Shown one piece after another: positions 1 to 10,026 of a stretch of 40,448 nucleotides of DNA. This stretch comes from Chara braunii (taxonomy: Eukaryota; Streptophyta; Charophyceae; Charales; Characeae): contig BFEA01000548.1 of assembly GCA_003427395.1 (NCBI GenBank), forward strand, positions 760,061-800,508. Direction: 5' to 3'. The position numbers and the translations under genes were made by a program. Numbering within the stretch: position 1 is the stretch's first letter; each line of letters starts with the position of its first letter. The notes under the pieces were generated by a model, which saw only the letters and a program-made list of their open reading frames with translations, made no database searches and was not told where the DNA came from.

Positions 1-89
1 AGAAGAAAGGCAAAGAAGGTGAAGAGAAGGGAAGTTGGCGAGGAAGAAAGTTCCGACAGCCATAGCCGACTTGAGGGTGGACCTCGGTG

Positions 90-209
90 TTGACCAAGAG
101 TTGATCAAGAGTTGACTAGAGGGTTGACCGGAGCGTTGACCAAGGTTTGACCGCGTTGATCAACCGTTGACCAAGGCGTTGACTGGAGCTGTTGACCACG
201 ACGTTGACC
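90..209 (+). repeat. 11-copy, 11-12 bp periodic TTGAYY (W-box-like) array
   Basis: TTGACC, TTGACT or TTGATC starts at 90, 101, 112, 124, 136, 147, 156, 167, 179, 192 and 204. The spacing is 9-13 bp, mostly 11-12. Nine of the eleven match the W-box core TTGAC(C/T), which in plants is bound by WRKY factors. The array lies upstream of E1 gag, in its leader or LTR region. Whether it is regulatory is inference. Confidence 0.75.
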
Positions 210-550
210 AAGCTGGAGTTGGTATAATCTCGCCATGCCCTTAGCCTATCCCTTCGCCCTATGGATGTACACTCACCCTATGGTACTTGTTGAGTCTGAG
301 TCTGTCTGTCACTTCTTTGTGCATTGAGTCTCTTCTGTCTAGGTGATAGGACTCCGTGTATGAAGGATAGGGCCTCACTGACCAAACCCACACGGGCTGA
401 GTAGGGCTAAAGGCTGTGTCTGACGACTCGACTGTCCCGGAGGACACGAACCCTCCCAAGGACCGGTACTGACCGGCGGGCTGCTCGGTGTGGCACGGTA
501 GGCCCAAAATCCGAGTTGTGGGCTGCACAACGGGCCGTCTAAGTCTTGAG

Positions 551-649
551 AGAACCTGCTGATCGCACCATCCTGTCTGCGACGTTAAAAAAATTCCTGA
601 GGAGTTACGGGGGATCTCCTTAAATGCCTCCTGATCAGCAGTAGGTTCT
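551..649 (+). promoter_or_regulatory. E1 leader hairpin enclosing TGCGACGTTAAA
   Basis: Bases 551-564 pair with 633-649 (9 bp plus 5 bp, with a 3-nt bulge on the right arm). The loop holds TGCGACGTTAAA at 578-589, followed by ATTCCTGAGGA. E3 has the same loop core at the same place in its leader, within a stem of different sequence (28853-28952). The position upstream of gag suggests an RNA structure for packaging, dimerisation or translation. The function is unknown. Confidence 0.6.
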
Positions 650-811
650 GTAGTGACGGCTGTAGTTTAAAGTCCAGGCTAGAGATCATAGTTGGTAGGG
701 TTCTATATGAAGCATGTGGTCCTTAGATTGAGTCGGTCTTAAGTTGAGTTAGTTAGGGGGAGAGTCTAAGTGGTGAGGAGTGGAACCGTTACTTGGTTGT
801 GCGTCTATCAC

Positions 812-2710
812 CATGGTTGGCACGCGTACGGGAACGAGCACCTCCTCTTACACAGCAAAGCAGGATGCGAAAGCCGCCGCAATCCTGAAGGAGAGAAGGG
901 AGAAGAAGGAGGCCAAGAAGAAGGCCTTGCTGGAGGAACAGGCGGCAAAGAAGAAGAAGGTTGAGGAAGAGATGGCAAAGGAACTGGAGAGGTTGAAAAA
1001 GCAAGAGGAAAGTGGTAGAGGCAGAAGAAGAGGTAGAAGAACAGCCACTGGAGAGGAGAAGGACAAGAGGAAGAGGAGAACCCAGTGGTGTGAAGGAAGA
1101 CCCATTGGAGAAGAAGGTTACAGAATGGGTGTCCAATTATCCTTGGGAGAAGAGGAGGTATTAATATATGTAACCAGGGAAGAGTAGGAGGCGGCCATGA
1201 AAGAGTGGGATGCAAAGGAAGACCCACTCAAGCGGTAGACCATAGAGGATGAAAAGATGATGGAGTGGAAGCTGCGACTAATGAGGGAAAGGAAAAAGAG
1301 AGTGGATGCAGTGAGCCAGGATGCAAGGGAATTGGAAGAAGTAAAGAAACAGGGAGAGGAGATGGCGGCGCAGGCGGACCTGTTGGGGAAGACGCAGATC
1401 ATGGCGAGGAACATAGAGCACCTGGCCCAGGTCCAGGAAGAGTAATATCAGTTTGGTAGGAGTCAGGACATAGCCCTGCGATCTGTACGGCTGGGATTCA
1501 GAGACGTCGCACGTGAGTTAGTGATGCAGGTGGGCTCAGAGGTGAAGGCCCGCCTAGAGAACACAGAGCGTTATTGCACGGGTGTCATAGAGGGCGCCAG
1601 GTTGGCTGCACCCAAGGAAGAAGAAGCACGTCCTCGTAGGGAGCCTGTTAAAGTGAAGTTCCCGGACTCCTATAGTGGAAAGAAGGAGGAGAACTTCAAC
1701 AATTGGGAAGCCAATATTAAAACGTATGTGCACTTGCAGAAAGTCGCCCGAGACGAACACGTCCTGATAGCTATCCACGCTCTTAGGGAGGAAGCAGCAA
1801 GCTTCGCCCGTTCCCTGTGTCGTGCCGCCAATTGCAACGATGATTGAGTTGCGTATTCAACGTTTACCCCTCTCAACGATTTCCTTAAGTTATCGAGAGA
1901 ACGGTAAGCTGCAAACAATGCATTCTCGCCAATGGAAGAGTGCCAGGGCACTCAAAGGTGTGATGGACGAGTTAGTCGTCGTTCCTGACCTTGGGGTCAC
2001 TGAGACCCAATTGGTCAACCTCTTCTATCGTGCCATGCCCGAACAGGTACGCGGGCATTTCTTTGAAAAAAGTCAGCATCCTATCATGAACTATGATGCT
2101 TTGGGCAGGGAAGTGGTAGCGTTCGAAGTGCGGTCCATGTCAGTTTCCACTTTCTGGCACAAGGACCTGGATAAGGGCAAAAAGTGGAAAGGTCGTACCA
2201 TCTCGGGTCAGGTCAAGACAAAGGATCACCTGATCCTTACACTAGACGAAGGTGGTATGGATGAAGTCCCCTACGACCAGATAGAGTGGGGACTAGAAGA
2301 GGAAGGAGACAGTAGCGCTTGCCAGGGGAGGACTTACGGGGGCCGGGGGGAGGCCGCAAGGAGGCCGCAAGGAGGAGGTAGAGGCCAGGGCCAAGGGGAC
2401 CGGGCCTCAGGTGGTCGTTTCCAAGGCGATCAGGGGGTTGGCGGTAGAGGGAACCGCCAAGCGGGAGGCAGGGGTCAAGGTCCCTCACAAAACCGTTCTG
2501 GAAATAGGTCACCGAATAGGGGGAATATATTAGTCACCCTATTGGCACCCAGGTTTGCCGCAGGGCCGACCTTGGGAAGATTTGGGCCTGGACCAGCGTG
2601 TCTGGCAACATCGTGTGGACCAAGGGCAGTGCATATATTGCGGTGACCCTGGCCACATCATCAAATATTGTCCAAAGTATAGAGAGGACCGATCGGCTGC
2701 CCAGGGCCAA
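812..2710 (+). pseudogene. gag: E1 gag (capsid/nucleocapsid), frameshifted
   Basis: Gag forms the particle that packages element RNA. I place the start at ATG 812 (context CACCATGG, protein MVGTRTGTST), which is in frame with a less likely ATG at 780. The N-terminal third is a Lys/Glu-rich coiled-coil-like region up to about 1440. A capsid-like region follows (about 1640-2150, with motifs such as FNNWEANIKTYV and VTETQLVNLFYRAMPE). A Gly/Arg-rich stretch lies at about 2330-2520. A CCHC zinc knuckle (CIYCGDPGHIIKYC) is encoded at 2630-2674. The reading frame changes near 1015, 1850 and 2540, and stops occur near 1185, 1237 and 1443. The knuckle frame closes at 2726. Confidence 0.8.
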
Positions 2711-2808
2711 AAGGCAGCCGCCCGGTAGGGTTTGCAACTGCCCCTACCATAAGGCCATGTGGGGAAACGAGCGCGAGCCGGCAAGAAACTCCCACACCAC
2801 ATGCGCTT

Positions 2809-3340
2809 ATGGCAGAGGTTGTAGGTCGGTGCCTACATAGCTGTCCAGAGACTGCGTGTGTCAGAGTCTCTTTAGGCACCTCCCTCATAGGCGTGGCTGA
2901 CGAGCTGAAGGAGAGAATGCCCGCCTGGGCCAAGATGAAGAAAGAGAGTAGAGGACAACTAGTACTAGTAGACGTAGAAGTCTTTAGGAGCAGAGTAGGG
3001 GCCCTCGTAGATAGTGGGGCCAACCCCAGCTATATTAGTAGAAAGGCGTTGCAAAAGTTAAAGTTGGGATTGAAAGTCCAAAAGTTAGCAGACCCCATAG
3101 TAAGTATCCTCGCAGATAATCGCACAATGCGAGTAGAGGATTACGTAGAGGGAGTCTAGACGTACTTCCGCCTAGAGAAAGATGGGAAGGTGGAGAAAGT
3201 TCTCCATTCCCTGACTCTCCTCATAGAGGACAACTTCCCATTTGACATAGTCCTAGGAATGGACTGGGGAGAGGCAACAAGAGCCACACTTCTTCTGAGA
3301 AAGCATGAATGTAGGCTCCCTAGTCCATCAGGCGAGGTGA
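2809..3340 (+). pseudogene. pol: E1 aspartic protease region of pol
   Basis: This retropepsin would cut the Gag-Pol polyprotein. The active-site motif DSG (in ALVDSGANPSYIS) is at 3010-3018. The family's second conserved block (FDIVLGMDW) follows at about 3241-3267. One in-frame TAG interrupts the region at 3157-3159, in a context where related elements have a sense codon. The same frame continues into the RT. The catalytic Asp is retained, so the lesion is the stop rather than the active site. Confidence 0.8.
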
Positions 3341-3459
3341 AGACTGCTCGTCTATTTCATGTGTCAGGAGTAGACAACTCCTTAGCACATTGTTGTCTTA
3401 GCGCTCCTGCATTTGCGAGGCTAGTGAAAAAGGAGAAGCTAGAAGAACAGCTTTTTGTA

Positions 3460-4400
3460 GACTACATTATACCAGTTACTGAGCCTAAAGAGGGAAAACC
3501 CATAGATCCCGCTATTGCCAAGCTGCTGGAAGAGTACACAGATTTAGCTAAGCAGCCAACAGGGGTAGTCCCGTGGCCCATCCAGCATCGCATTGAGATA
3601 GAGTCTGGCAGTAGGACTCCTAAAGGAGCAGTGTATCGGATGTCCCCGCGGGTGTTGGAGGAGATGCGCAAGCAGTTAGATGAGCTCTTAGAGAAGGGTT
3701 GGATTAGGCCCAATTCATCTCCATTTGGAGCACCTGTTCTATTTGTCCCCAATAAGGAGGGAAAGCTTAGAATGTGCATTGACTATAGGGGTCTTAATGC
3801 TATTACAAAGAAGAATGCGGAGCCACTGGCCCGTATAGATGATCTTTTAGATCGGGTGCAGGGTTGCAAGTACTTCCCGAAATCGATTTGAAGTCCGGAT
3901 ATCATAAGATAGAGGTTCATCCTGATGATCAATAAAAGACTGCATTCCGGACTAGGTATGGGCACTGCGAGTTCATAGTTATGCTCTTTCGACTAACCAA
4001 TGCGCCAACAATTTTTCAGCGTTGTATGAATGACTTATTTTGGCCGTGGTTAGATAGCTTTGCAGTAGTTTACTTAGATGATATTCTAGTGTTCAGTAGG
4101 ACCCTCCAGGAGCATGAGGGTCATCTGAGGCAGGTCTTGGAGAACTTCAAGATCAACGCAAAGAAGTGTGAATGGGCAAAGACCCAAGTTTTGTATTTAG
4201 GCCATGTCTTAGACGGAGACGGCATTAAACCAGAAGATAGCAAGATCGCAGCGATTAGAGATTGGCCTACGCCCCGCGCGTTGGCAGAGCTGCGGTCGTT
4301 CTTAGGCCTAGCTAACTATTACAGGAAGTTTGTGAGAAACTTCTCCACCATCGTTGCACCCCTTCGCTGGTTACTGAAGAAGGAAGTGGGACAAGGACTG
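3460..4400 (+). pseudogene. pol: E1 reverse transcriptase domain
   Basis: RNA-directed DNA polymerase of the Ty3/gypsy type. Visible landmarks are [30 protein letters not shown], a damaged LTNAP region (about 3978-4010, where the usual PFG reads LFR) and the catalytic YLDDILVFS at 4071-4082. The palm and thumb continue through LYLGHVL and the ALAELRSFLGLANYYRKF block. Damage: a one-base deletion near 3880 shifts the frame, an in-frame TAA lies near 3932, and another shift occurs near 4395 at the start of RNase H. The catalytic YLDD is intact. Confidence 0.88.
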
Positions 4401-4860
4401 CACGTCTGCCATGAAGAAATTGAAGCAGGCATTGATAGAGTACCTAGTCCTTAAGGTAGTTGATCCGTCCTTACCTTTCGTCGTCACTACTGACGTGAGC
4501 CAGTATGGTATAGGTGTTGTATTACAGTAAGACGATGGCAATGGATGTAGACCCGTAGAGTTCATGTCTGATAGGATGCCTTCGGAGAAGGTAGCGACAT
4601 TAACCTATGAAAGGGAACTCTACGCTCTCAGGCAAGCGTTAGAACACTGGAAGCACTACTTGCTTGGGAGGCACTTTAAAGTTTATTCAAACCACGAGAC
4701 GTTACAGTGGCTGAAGACTCAGGCCAATATGACACCTAAGCTTACTAGGTGGGCCGCAGAGTTAGACCAATATGATTTTGAGCTCAAACCGGTAAAAGGG
4801 AAGTATAACGTAGTTGCAGATGCTCTGAGGAGGAGAGCTGACTACTTTGAAGCAATAGTT
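4400..4860 (+). pseudogene. pol: E1 RNase H domain, one catalytic Asp replaced
   Basis: RNase H removes the RNA strand of the RNA/DNA hybrid. The D-E-D-D landmarks are TTDVSQYGIG (about 4489-4515), YERELYALRQ (about 4606-4630), YSNHETLQWL (about 4684-4710) and VADALRRRAD (about 4813-4842). E3 and most relatives have TDH at the third landmark. E1 has SNH, so the third catalytic Asp is Asn. An in-frame TAA lies at about 4528. The domain is contiguous and in frame with the integrase that follows. Confidence 0.8.
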
Positions 4861-5034
4861 CATTATCTAGATATAGGGAGAGACCTGCAACAGAAAGTCA
4901 GAGAGGCGTATGCGCAGGACCCTATCTATAGTAACCTCCTCAAGAGAGTAAAGGAGGCCCTTGAGTCCAAACCAGACTACCGCACTACTGATGGACTACT
5001 GTTTGAGAAGACTAACGTAGTTGGCCGATTGTGC

Positions 5035-6150
5035 ATTCCTAACAGTGAGGAAGTCCGTAGTGTGATCCTAGGGGAATGCCACGATACTGAGGGACATTTT
5101 GGTTGGCAAAAGACTCTAGCTAACCTCATGCGCGCGTACATATGGCCTGGGATGAAGGCCGACTACATAGAGTATGTTTGCAGTTGTAAGGTCGGCCAAA
5201 GAAACAAGACCTCTATGCGTGCCCCTCTAGGTCTTCTTAGACCCTTGCCTATTCTTGACCAACCGGGAGACTCAGTGGCCATTGACTTTATGGACACCCA
5301 TGCCAAGAGTAGGCACGACAAGAGCTAAGTCATGGTTATAGTCAATAGATTTAGCAAGTATGCAGTTTTTGTTCCTTTGCCTGCGGAGGCACTCACAAAT
5401 TTAGTAGTCTAGAAGTTCTTTGATCATTGGGTCAGTGAACACTGGATTTCATTGTCTATAGTTAGTGATAGAGACACCCGTTTCACTAGTCAGAACTGGC
5501 AGGAGTTGATGAGAGTCTATGGGTCTAAGTTGTTGATGGCATTTGGTCGTCATCCAGAGACTAACGGTCAGACTGAACAAATGAATAAGATCCTGCAACA
5601 AGTTCTGCGTATGTACATCAGACCAGATCAAGTCAATTGGGATGAGATGCTCCCGAAGGTAGACAATGCATATAACAATAGTGCGCATCTAGCCACTTGT
5701 CGCACTCCCAACGAGTTGCATAAGTCTTTCAAACCACGTAGACCATTTGAAGGACTTAACCGGGACCAGATTCAGAGGCTACCGCCCGGAACTAGGGAGT
5801 TGGCACTTCAGCACGAGAAAGAATTAGCTACCGTTGTAGAGAACCTCAAGAAGGCCCAGCATAGAATGATAGAGCAAGCCAACAAGCACCGTCGCCCGTT
5901 GCAGTTTCAAGTAGGCGACTTAGTCTGGGTGAAGTCTAAAGAATTTGCTCCTGAGGAGAACATTTCACAAAAGCTATTCCCAGCAGACAGGGGACCGCGG
6001 CCAGTCCTAGAAGTCAAGGGTGGAGAGGACAGACCATCCTATAGAATAGAGATCCCAGCAAACCTCCACACCTACGCTGTGTTTCACACGTCAAAGTTGC
6101 TGCCATGTGTCGCAAGCCAACAATTTCCATCGAGAAGATCCATGATTCCC
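5035..6150 (+). pseudogene. pol: E1 integrase
   Basis: Integrase joins the cDNA to host DNA. The N-terminal zinc-binding HHCC region starts at about 5080 (HDTEGHFGWQKT), but its last Cys is lost: CKVGQ at about 5188 where relatives read CxxC. The DDE core shows the first Asp in VAIDFMD (about 5278), the second in VSDRDTRF (about 5461) and the Glu in NGQTEQMN (about 5560-5590). The C-terminal region includes VGDLVWVKSKEF and the FHTSKLLP block. In-frame TAA at about 5326 and TAG at about 5410 break it. Confidence 0.88.
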
Positions 6151-6156
6151 TGAAAC

Positions 6157-6501
6157 ATGGATGGAAGATATGACATTGAGGGCATTATAGGTGAAGATGT
6201 CTTTAGAACAGGAGGTAGAGGTCGTCCTCAAAGACAGTACAAGGTTCGATTTGCGTATCAAGAACCGGAAGACGACCGCTGGTACACACGAACAGAACTT
6301 CTAGAGTCTCCCGATATAGTTTGCGCCTATGCGCCTATGAGAGAGACAAGAAAGGTAAAGGTCCTACCTCGGACTGAAATATTCTCGGAAGACCTCGAAT
6401 TTAGGCCGGCGGGAGTGAAACGAATTCCACCTTTTGCAGTAGCTGATGCAGACCCGAGGGCTCGATCCCTAGTCCTCACTTCACCTGTGTACAGTACCTG
6501 A
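6157..6501 (+). pseudogene. pol: E1 chromodomain-like C-terminal tail of pol
   Basis: This is the C-terminal tail that in chromoviruses steers integration to particular chromatin. It is in frame with the integrase but separated by a stop at 6151-6153. The chromodomain-like part runs YDIEGIIGEDVF, QYKVRFAYQEPEDDRWYTR, ELLESPDIV. Between its first and second strands lies GGRGRPQRQ, with an AT-hook-like RGRP core. About 60 further residues follow with no recognisable motif. The aromatic cage typical of chromodomains is not convincing, so I call it chromodomain-like. Confidence 0.65.
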
Positions 6502-7450
6502 GTCGACCCTGAGAGTTGAACTCGTGACTTGTGTATTCGCAGTAGTTGGTAGGTTGTCGTAGGGCCGTAGGTTGTAGGGGTTCGATCTGTAGACCTGTAG
6601 TTGTAGGTCTTAGCAGGTCCTAGGAATCGTAGCTGTAGCCCCTCCGAAGGGTCAAAGTCGTAGCTGCTACGGTACCGAAAGGCCAAGTCTACGGACTTTC
6701 GGAAGGTCCGGAAGTGGCCTTTCGAAGCTTGCTCACGTTTAGATAGAGGCAAGTGGGCAAGTGGCGAGGCCAGCTGCAGTACGTCGGCAGTGCGATTGCA
6801 ATGAGTTGGCAATACGTCCCCATGCGGTCAGTGGTATCAGTCCCAGTCAGTCAGGGTCCAGTCAAGCAAGTATCGTGTGGGACAGTGTGCACCCAGGGCA
6901 TGGGAAAGGGGCAAACCAGCGAGCTAGAAAAGTATAAAGCAAGAGGCAGCGACCAGTAATTCAGGCATCCGTAGCGTAAACCATGCGGAAGCACTGCTAC
7001 AGCGTCTTGTGCGAAGGTGGTCTGCAGGTTTCCCGAAGACGAAGTGGGCTGAAGGGAGATCGTAGCCATAGTCAGTAGTGGTAGTGCGGCCATAGACGCT
7101 GTAGGAGGAAGTGAGACTAAGCGCGTGTGTGTGGTGGTATTCAGGGTGATCTAGAGTGAGCGTGTGTGAACAGTGGGGTCAGACACAGTGATGAAGGTTG
7201 GGATGTTCAGGCGCCGATGCGCCACAGTCTGTTGAAGTGAACTTGCATCTGAACTGTGTTCTTGATTTCCATATCTCTAAGCTTGGAGTGGGCGCCCTAC
7301 GCCAGTGTGAATCTCCATCTGTTTGCATGTATGTGAAGTGGAAGTGAAAGCGAGTCTGATTGCACTTTAGCTGTTTACCTCCATGAATTCTGTACGGGGT
7401 TTTCGTGGGAATTCCTGATGTTGGAAGGTCCGAACAGTTGCAGAACTGCA
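6502..7450. other. Non-coding stretch after E1, possible LTR remnant
   Basis: I see no gene here. 6536-6640 is rich in GTAGGTTGT-like words. A purine run (GGGAAAGGGG) near 6902 and TATAAA near 6933 resemble a polypurine tract and LTR promoter, but no second LTR copy is in the window to confirm it. 7100-7450 holds nothing I recognise. Confidence 0.4.
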
Positions 7451-7977
7451 GAGATAATAGATAATACAAAAGCAGGTATCGTGGACTTCACATATCACAG
7501 CAAAAAACACCCGATGTCGCCGATGCAAACAACTCATCAGCGCTCCGCCCTTCTGTCTTGCTGTCAGGCTAGAGAGGAGAATGAACTCCCACATTTTACT
7601 TTTAACCTAAGAGGCTCACGGCCCCTTGCCTGCGAAAAACTACCGAGGCCAAAAAAAAAAAAATTTAGTTACCGTTGGATGTGCCGCCGGTGCGGCGTCC
7701 AACAGCTCAAGGAATCCAGCCTACTACTTACCCGGACTGAAACGATAGCTATTCTTTTTTACCAAGAAAACTTTTCTTTTTCCATCCAGAAAATACGAAG
7801 CACTACAAAAAAGTAAAAAGTAAAAAGAAAACACGGCCCAAAAAATAGGGCCCAAAAATCAGCGTCATCTCAACCTTTGTTATTTCCACGTGCGGCCGCC
7901 TTTTTCCGTTCAATCCTTTCTCCCTATTTTTCTCCCGTCCCCTCTTTGTCACTCGCTGCCTCCTCGCCTCTGAGAAC
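7451..7977 (-). repeat. Left flanking direct repeat of the Penelope-like element
   Basis: This segment is repeated in direct orientation at 13831-14304 with high identity. Examples are the shared AGATAATACAAAA start, the poly-A tract near 7652, the GTTGGATGTGCCGCC hairpin at about 7674-7703 and the CACGTG-NotI stretch (CACGTGCGGCCGCC) near 7887. This left copy has about 40-60 bp of insertions relative to the right copy. It lies about 60 bp downstream of the RT 3' end on the minus strand, the position expected of a Penelope-type pseudo-LTR. That role is inferred. Confidence 0.6.
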
Positions 7978-8035
7978 CCTTCCTCCTCCCCTTGGTTCTC
8001 ACTTTCCTTTCCATGCCAACAACATTGCCACCATA

Positions 8036-9754
8036 TCATCGTTTACTTCTTCTTCTCATTTTCATCAGTCCGACTCTGAATAACTCCTCCGGATATCCGA
8101 TCACCTTCATTTCCTTCAAAAAGGTCACCAGACTCCACCACAGTGAGAGTTTGGTATTTGTATTGTCTAGAATCCTGCAGATCACATTTGACATTGTTCC
8201 AAATTTCTGGATCAAGGGGGCATAAGAGTCAAAACTCCGCAAAGTTCGGAATCGCCCAACCCTCCCTTCCCAAATGGCTTCCAAGTTCTTAAACTTCTGG
8301 AAGCTGTGAATCTAGGCCCGTAACTCAGTGACAATCATCCTTGTTTCCAGATAATCGGCAATACCATTCCTTGGGTTCGTTCTCTCCAATGTAAGGTCCT
8401 TGTGGTAGCAACCCATGATTTCGTCAAATATGCGCTCGACGCGCTCAAATCCCTCTTTGTCCTTTTTGTCAAACCAACCAATTAATAACAGATCATCAAT
8501 GAAACGACTGTTGTTTATGTATTTTGCATCCTTCCCCAAAATTACCAGAAACTGCTGCTCAGCATATATGCATAGGATATTCGCAAGTGGAGGGCTTGCT
8601 CTGCCTCCCATTACGATGCCAACGTCTTGCTTCAAGATTTGTTCCAAAGAATAAAACAACGTATTGTCCAGCTGAAACTTTGTCAAAGTCACCAAATGAG
8701 ATAGTCTTATCGATTTCCAACCTGCTTCTCCGTGTAATTTGCCAAAGGTGTCATTTTTTCCTCTCCTCTTGATACGGATCCAATGTTGCCCTTTATCATT
8801 AAACCAACTGACCAACCAAGCTACTGCCTTCATGATCTGATCATGGGGTAATTTTGTAAACATCTCTTTTACATCGTAGGTCCTTATAATGATTCCTACG
8901 TCCATTCCATAGGCAAGATGGGCTGACTCATTCGCTTCTTTGATCTTTTCTTTCAGGTGCTTCGCTCCCGTGAGATGAAAGTGTCGTACTCTCAGACTCT
9001 GAGCCAAACAACCCATGGCATCCCTTGCGGGGTGCAGGAAGGAGGGTACTATAGGCCTCTTCTTGCAAACATCTTTGTCTTTAGACAGGATGTATGTCTG
9101 CTGCAAACTTCCTTTGTTGTCCCATTTTGCAATTCGTCCGAGCTTCTGATTAAGATACTGTGTTTTTGCTTCCTTAAGTAACATCTTCTCCGGTTTGTCT
9201 AACTTTGTATAATTCACGTTCTCATTGTACATCATCCTCGTGCCTTCCTCATACAAAATCGGGCATTCCACAAGAGTCGCACGTGGATTTCTATCCAGTG
9301 GTGAGAGAACTAGTCCCTTAAGAGCTTGCTTCAAACCCAGGGCATACTCAGTGTCACAACCCACCAAGTGTGTCGTTCCCTTTACACAGAATCCATTCCA
9401 TTTTAAGTGCACTCGTTGTGTCTGGTGCACACACCCCATCTTCTTCAATGGTTCCAGCACATTATTACATGCTTGATTCACATCCTGCCCCGTCAACAAC
9501 CTTCCTGGATACGATATGTTCTTCGCATTCAACACAAATCCCCTGATCCCCTCAATTTCGTCTAATCTGACTCGAACATACCCGTTGTCTTTGGGCAGGT
9601 CAAAACCTTTGCAAGTGCAGGGCCACCCGCTTACTCTTGCAAAGCGTTGGTGATTATGCAGAATGTCCCCGGCAGATCTTCTTTTTTGCCAGACAGTTCT
9701 CATTCTACCAATCAACAAATCAGACAAACAACTTGGGGAGATCATCCCTTTCAA
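8036..9754 (-). pseudogene. Penelope-like reverse transcriptase (one in-frame stop)
   Basis: The first 480 codons are open from 9754 to an in-frame TAG at 8312-8314. The same frame then continues to 8036, giving a thumb-like region (FGTMSNVICRIL, EMKVIGYPEELFRVGL). Visible RT landmarks are RPIVPSF (residues 233-239), motif A YDVKEMFTKLPHD (293-305), VGIVMGGRASPPLANIL (378-394) and the catalytic RFIDDLLLI (417-425), an IDD version of YxDD. A CTC pair at residues 46-48 precedes the fingers. Methionine 1 is probably not the true start: sequence across the 9768-9961 insertion joins to the GIY-YIG frame, so nuclease and RT were likely one protein. No relation to the Ty3 RTs here. Confidence 0.82.
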
Positions 9755-9767
9755 GCAAACCTTAAAT

Positions 9768-9961
9768 CACTAGTACCTTTCCCGCGTGGGAAAATAGGGA
9801 AAACTGGTTGTTTTCCCAAACTCCTGAATTTTCGGAGGTCGGGCCCGCCGACGACTGCCATTGATAAATCTGATCGGCGGCCGTCGTTTCGTTTCGGCCT
9901 CTGAAAAGGTCGGACGCCTACCCGAGGCCCGCTATTTTCCCAAGCGGCAAAAGTACTAGTG
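9768..9961. mobile_element. MITE-like insertion 1 (ends CACTAGTAC / GTACTAGTG)
   Basis: About 31 bp at each end are inverted repeats with roughly five mismatches (9768-~9797 versus ~9931-9961). The ends read CACTAGTAC, like CACTA-superfamily transposons. The 194-bp insert is GC-rich inside, has no coding capacity and splits the Penelope-like coding region between GIY-YIG and RT. No clear target duplication is visible, so the superfamily is tentative. Confidence 0.6.
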
Positions 9962-10026
9962 ACAAGCATGCACTTTCTTCTTACTCACTGAGTCCGAGAA
10001 AGGTAGTTTTACCGTAACCCGGTGCC

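Larger units (their letters stand above)
1..6945 (+). mobile_element. E1, decayed Ty3/gypsy LTR retrotransposon with chromodomain-like tail (bounds approximate)
   Basis: The domain order gag, protease, RT, RNase H, integrase, chromodomain-like tail on one strand is that of Ty3/gypsy elements of the chromovirus type. Coding sequence runs from about 812 to 6501 with several frameshifts and in-frame stops, so the copy is dead. No LTR pair is visible. By comparison with the related E3, where PBS and hairpin are ~830 bp apart, the 5' LTR and PBS should lie left of the window. A purine run at about 6898-6910 and a TATAAA at about 6933 could mark a 3' LTR, but this is weak. The right boundary is a guess. 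Confidence 0.85.

Noticed and set aside
597-640. Possible hammerhead ribozyme in the leader hairpin (CTGAGGA in E1, CTGAAGA in E3 match CUGANGA).
   Set aside because: No GAAA box and no matching stem II/III arrangement follow, and no GUH cleavage site is in place. The match is only seven bases.
6573-6590. GGTTCGATC as a polymerase III B box (SINE or tRNA).
   Set aside because: No A box at the right distance and no cloverleaf. The surroundings are a GTAG-rich simple stretch.
6832-6840. TGGTATCAG as a primer-binding site for E1.
   Set aside because: Only 9 of 12 bases match, it lies at the 3' end of the element, and no LTR end precedes it.
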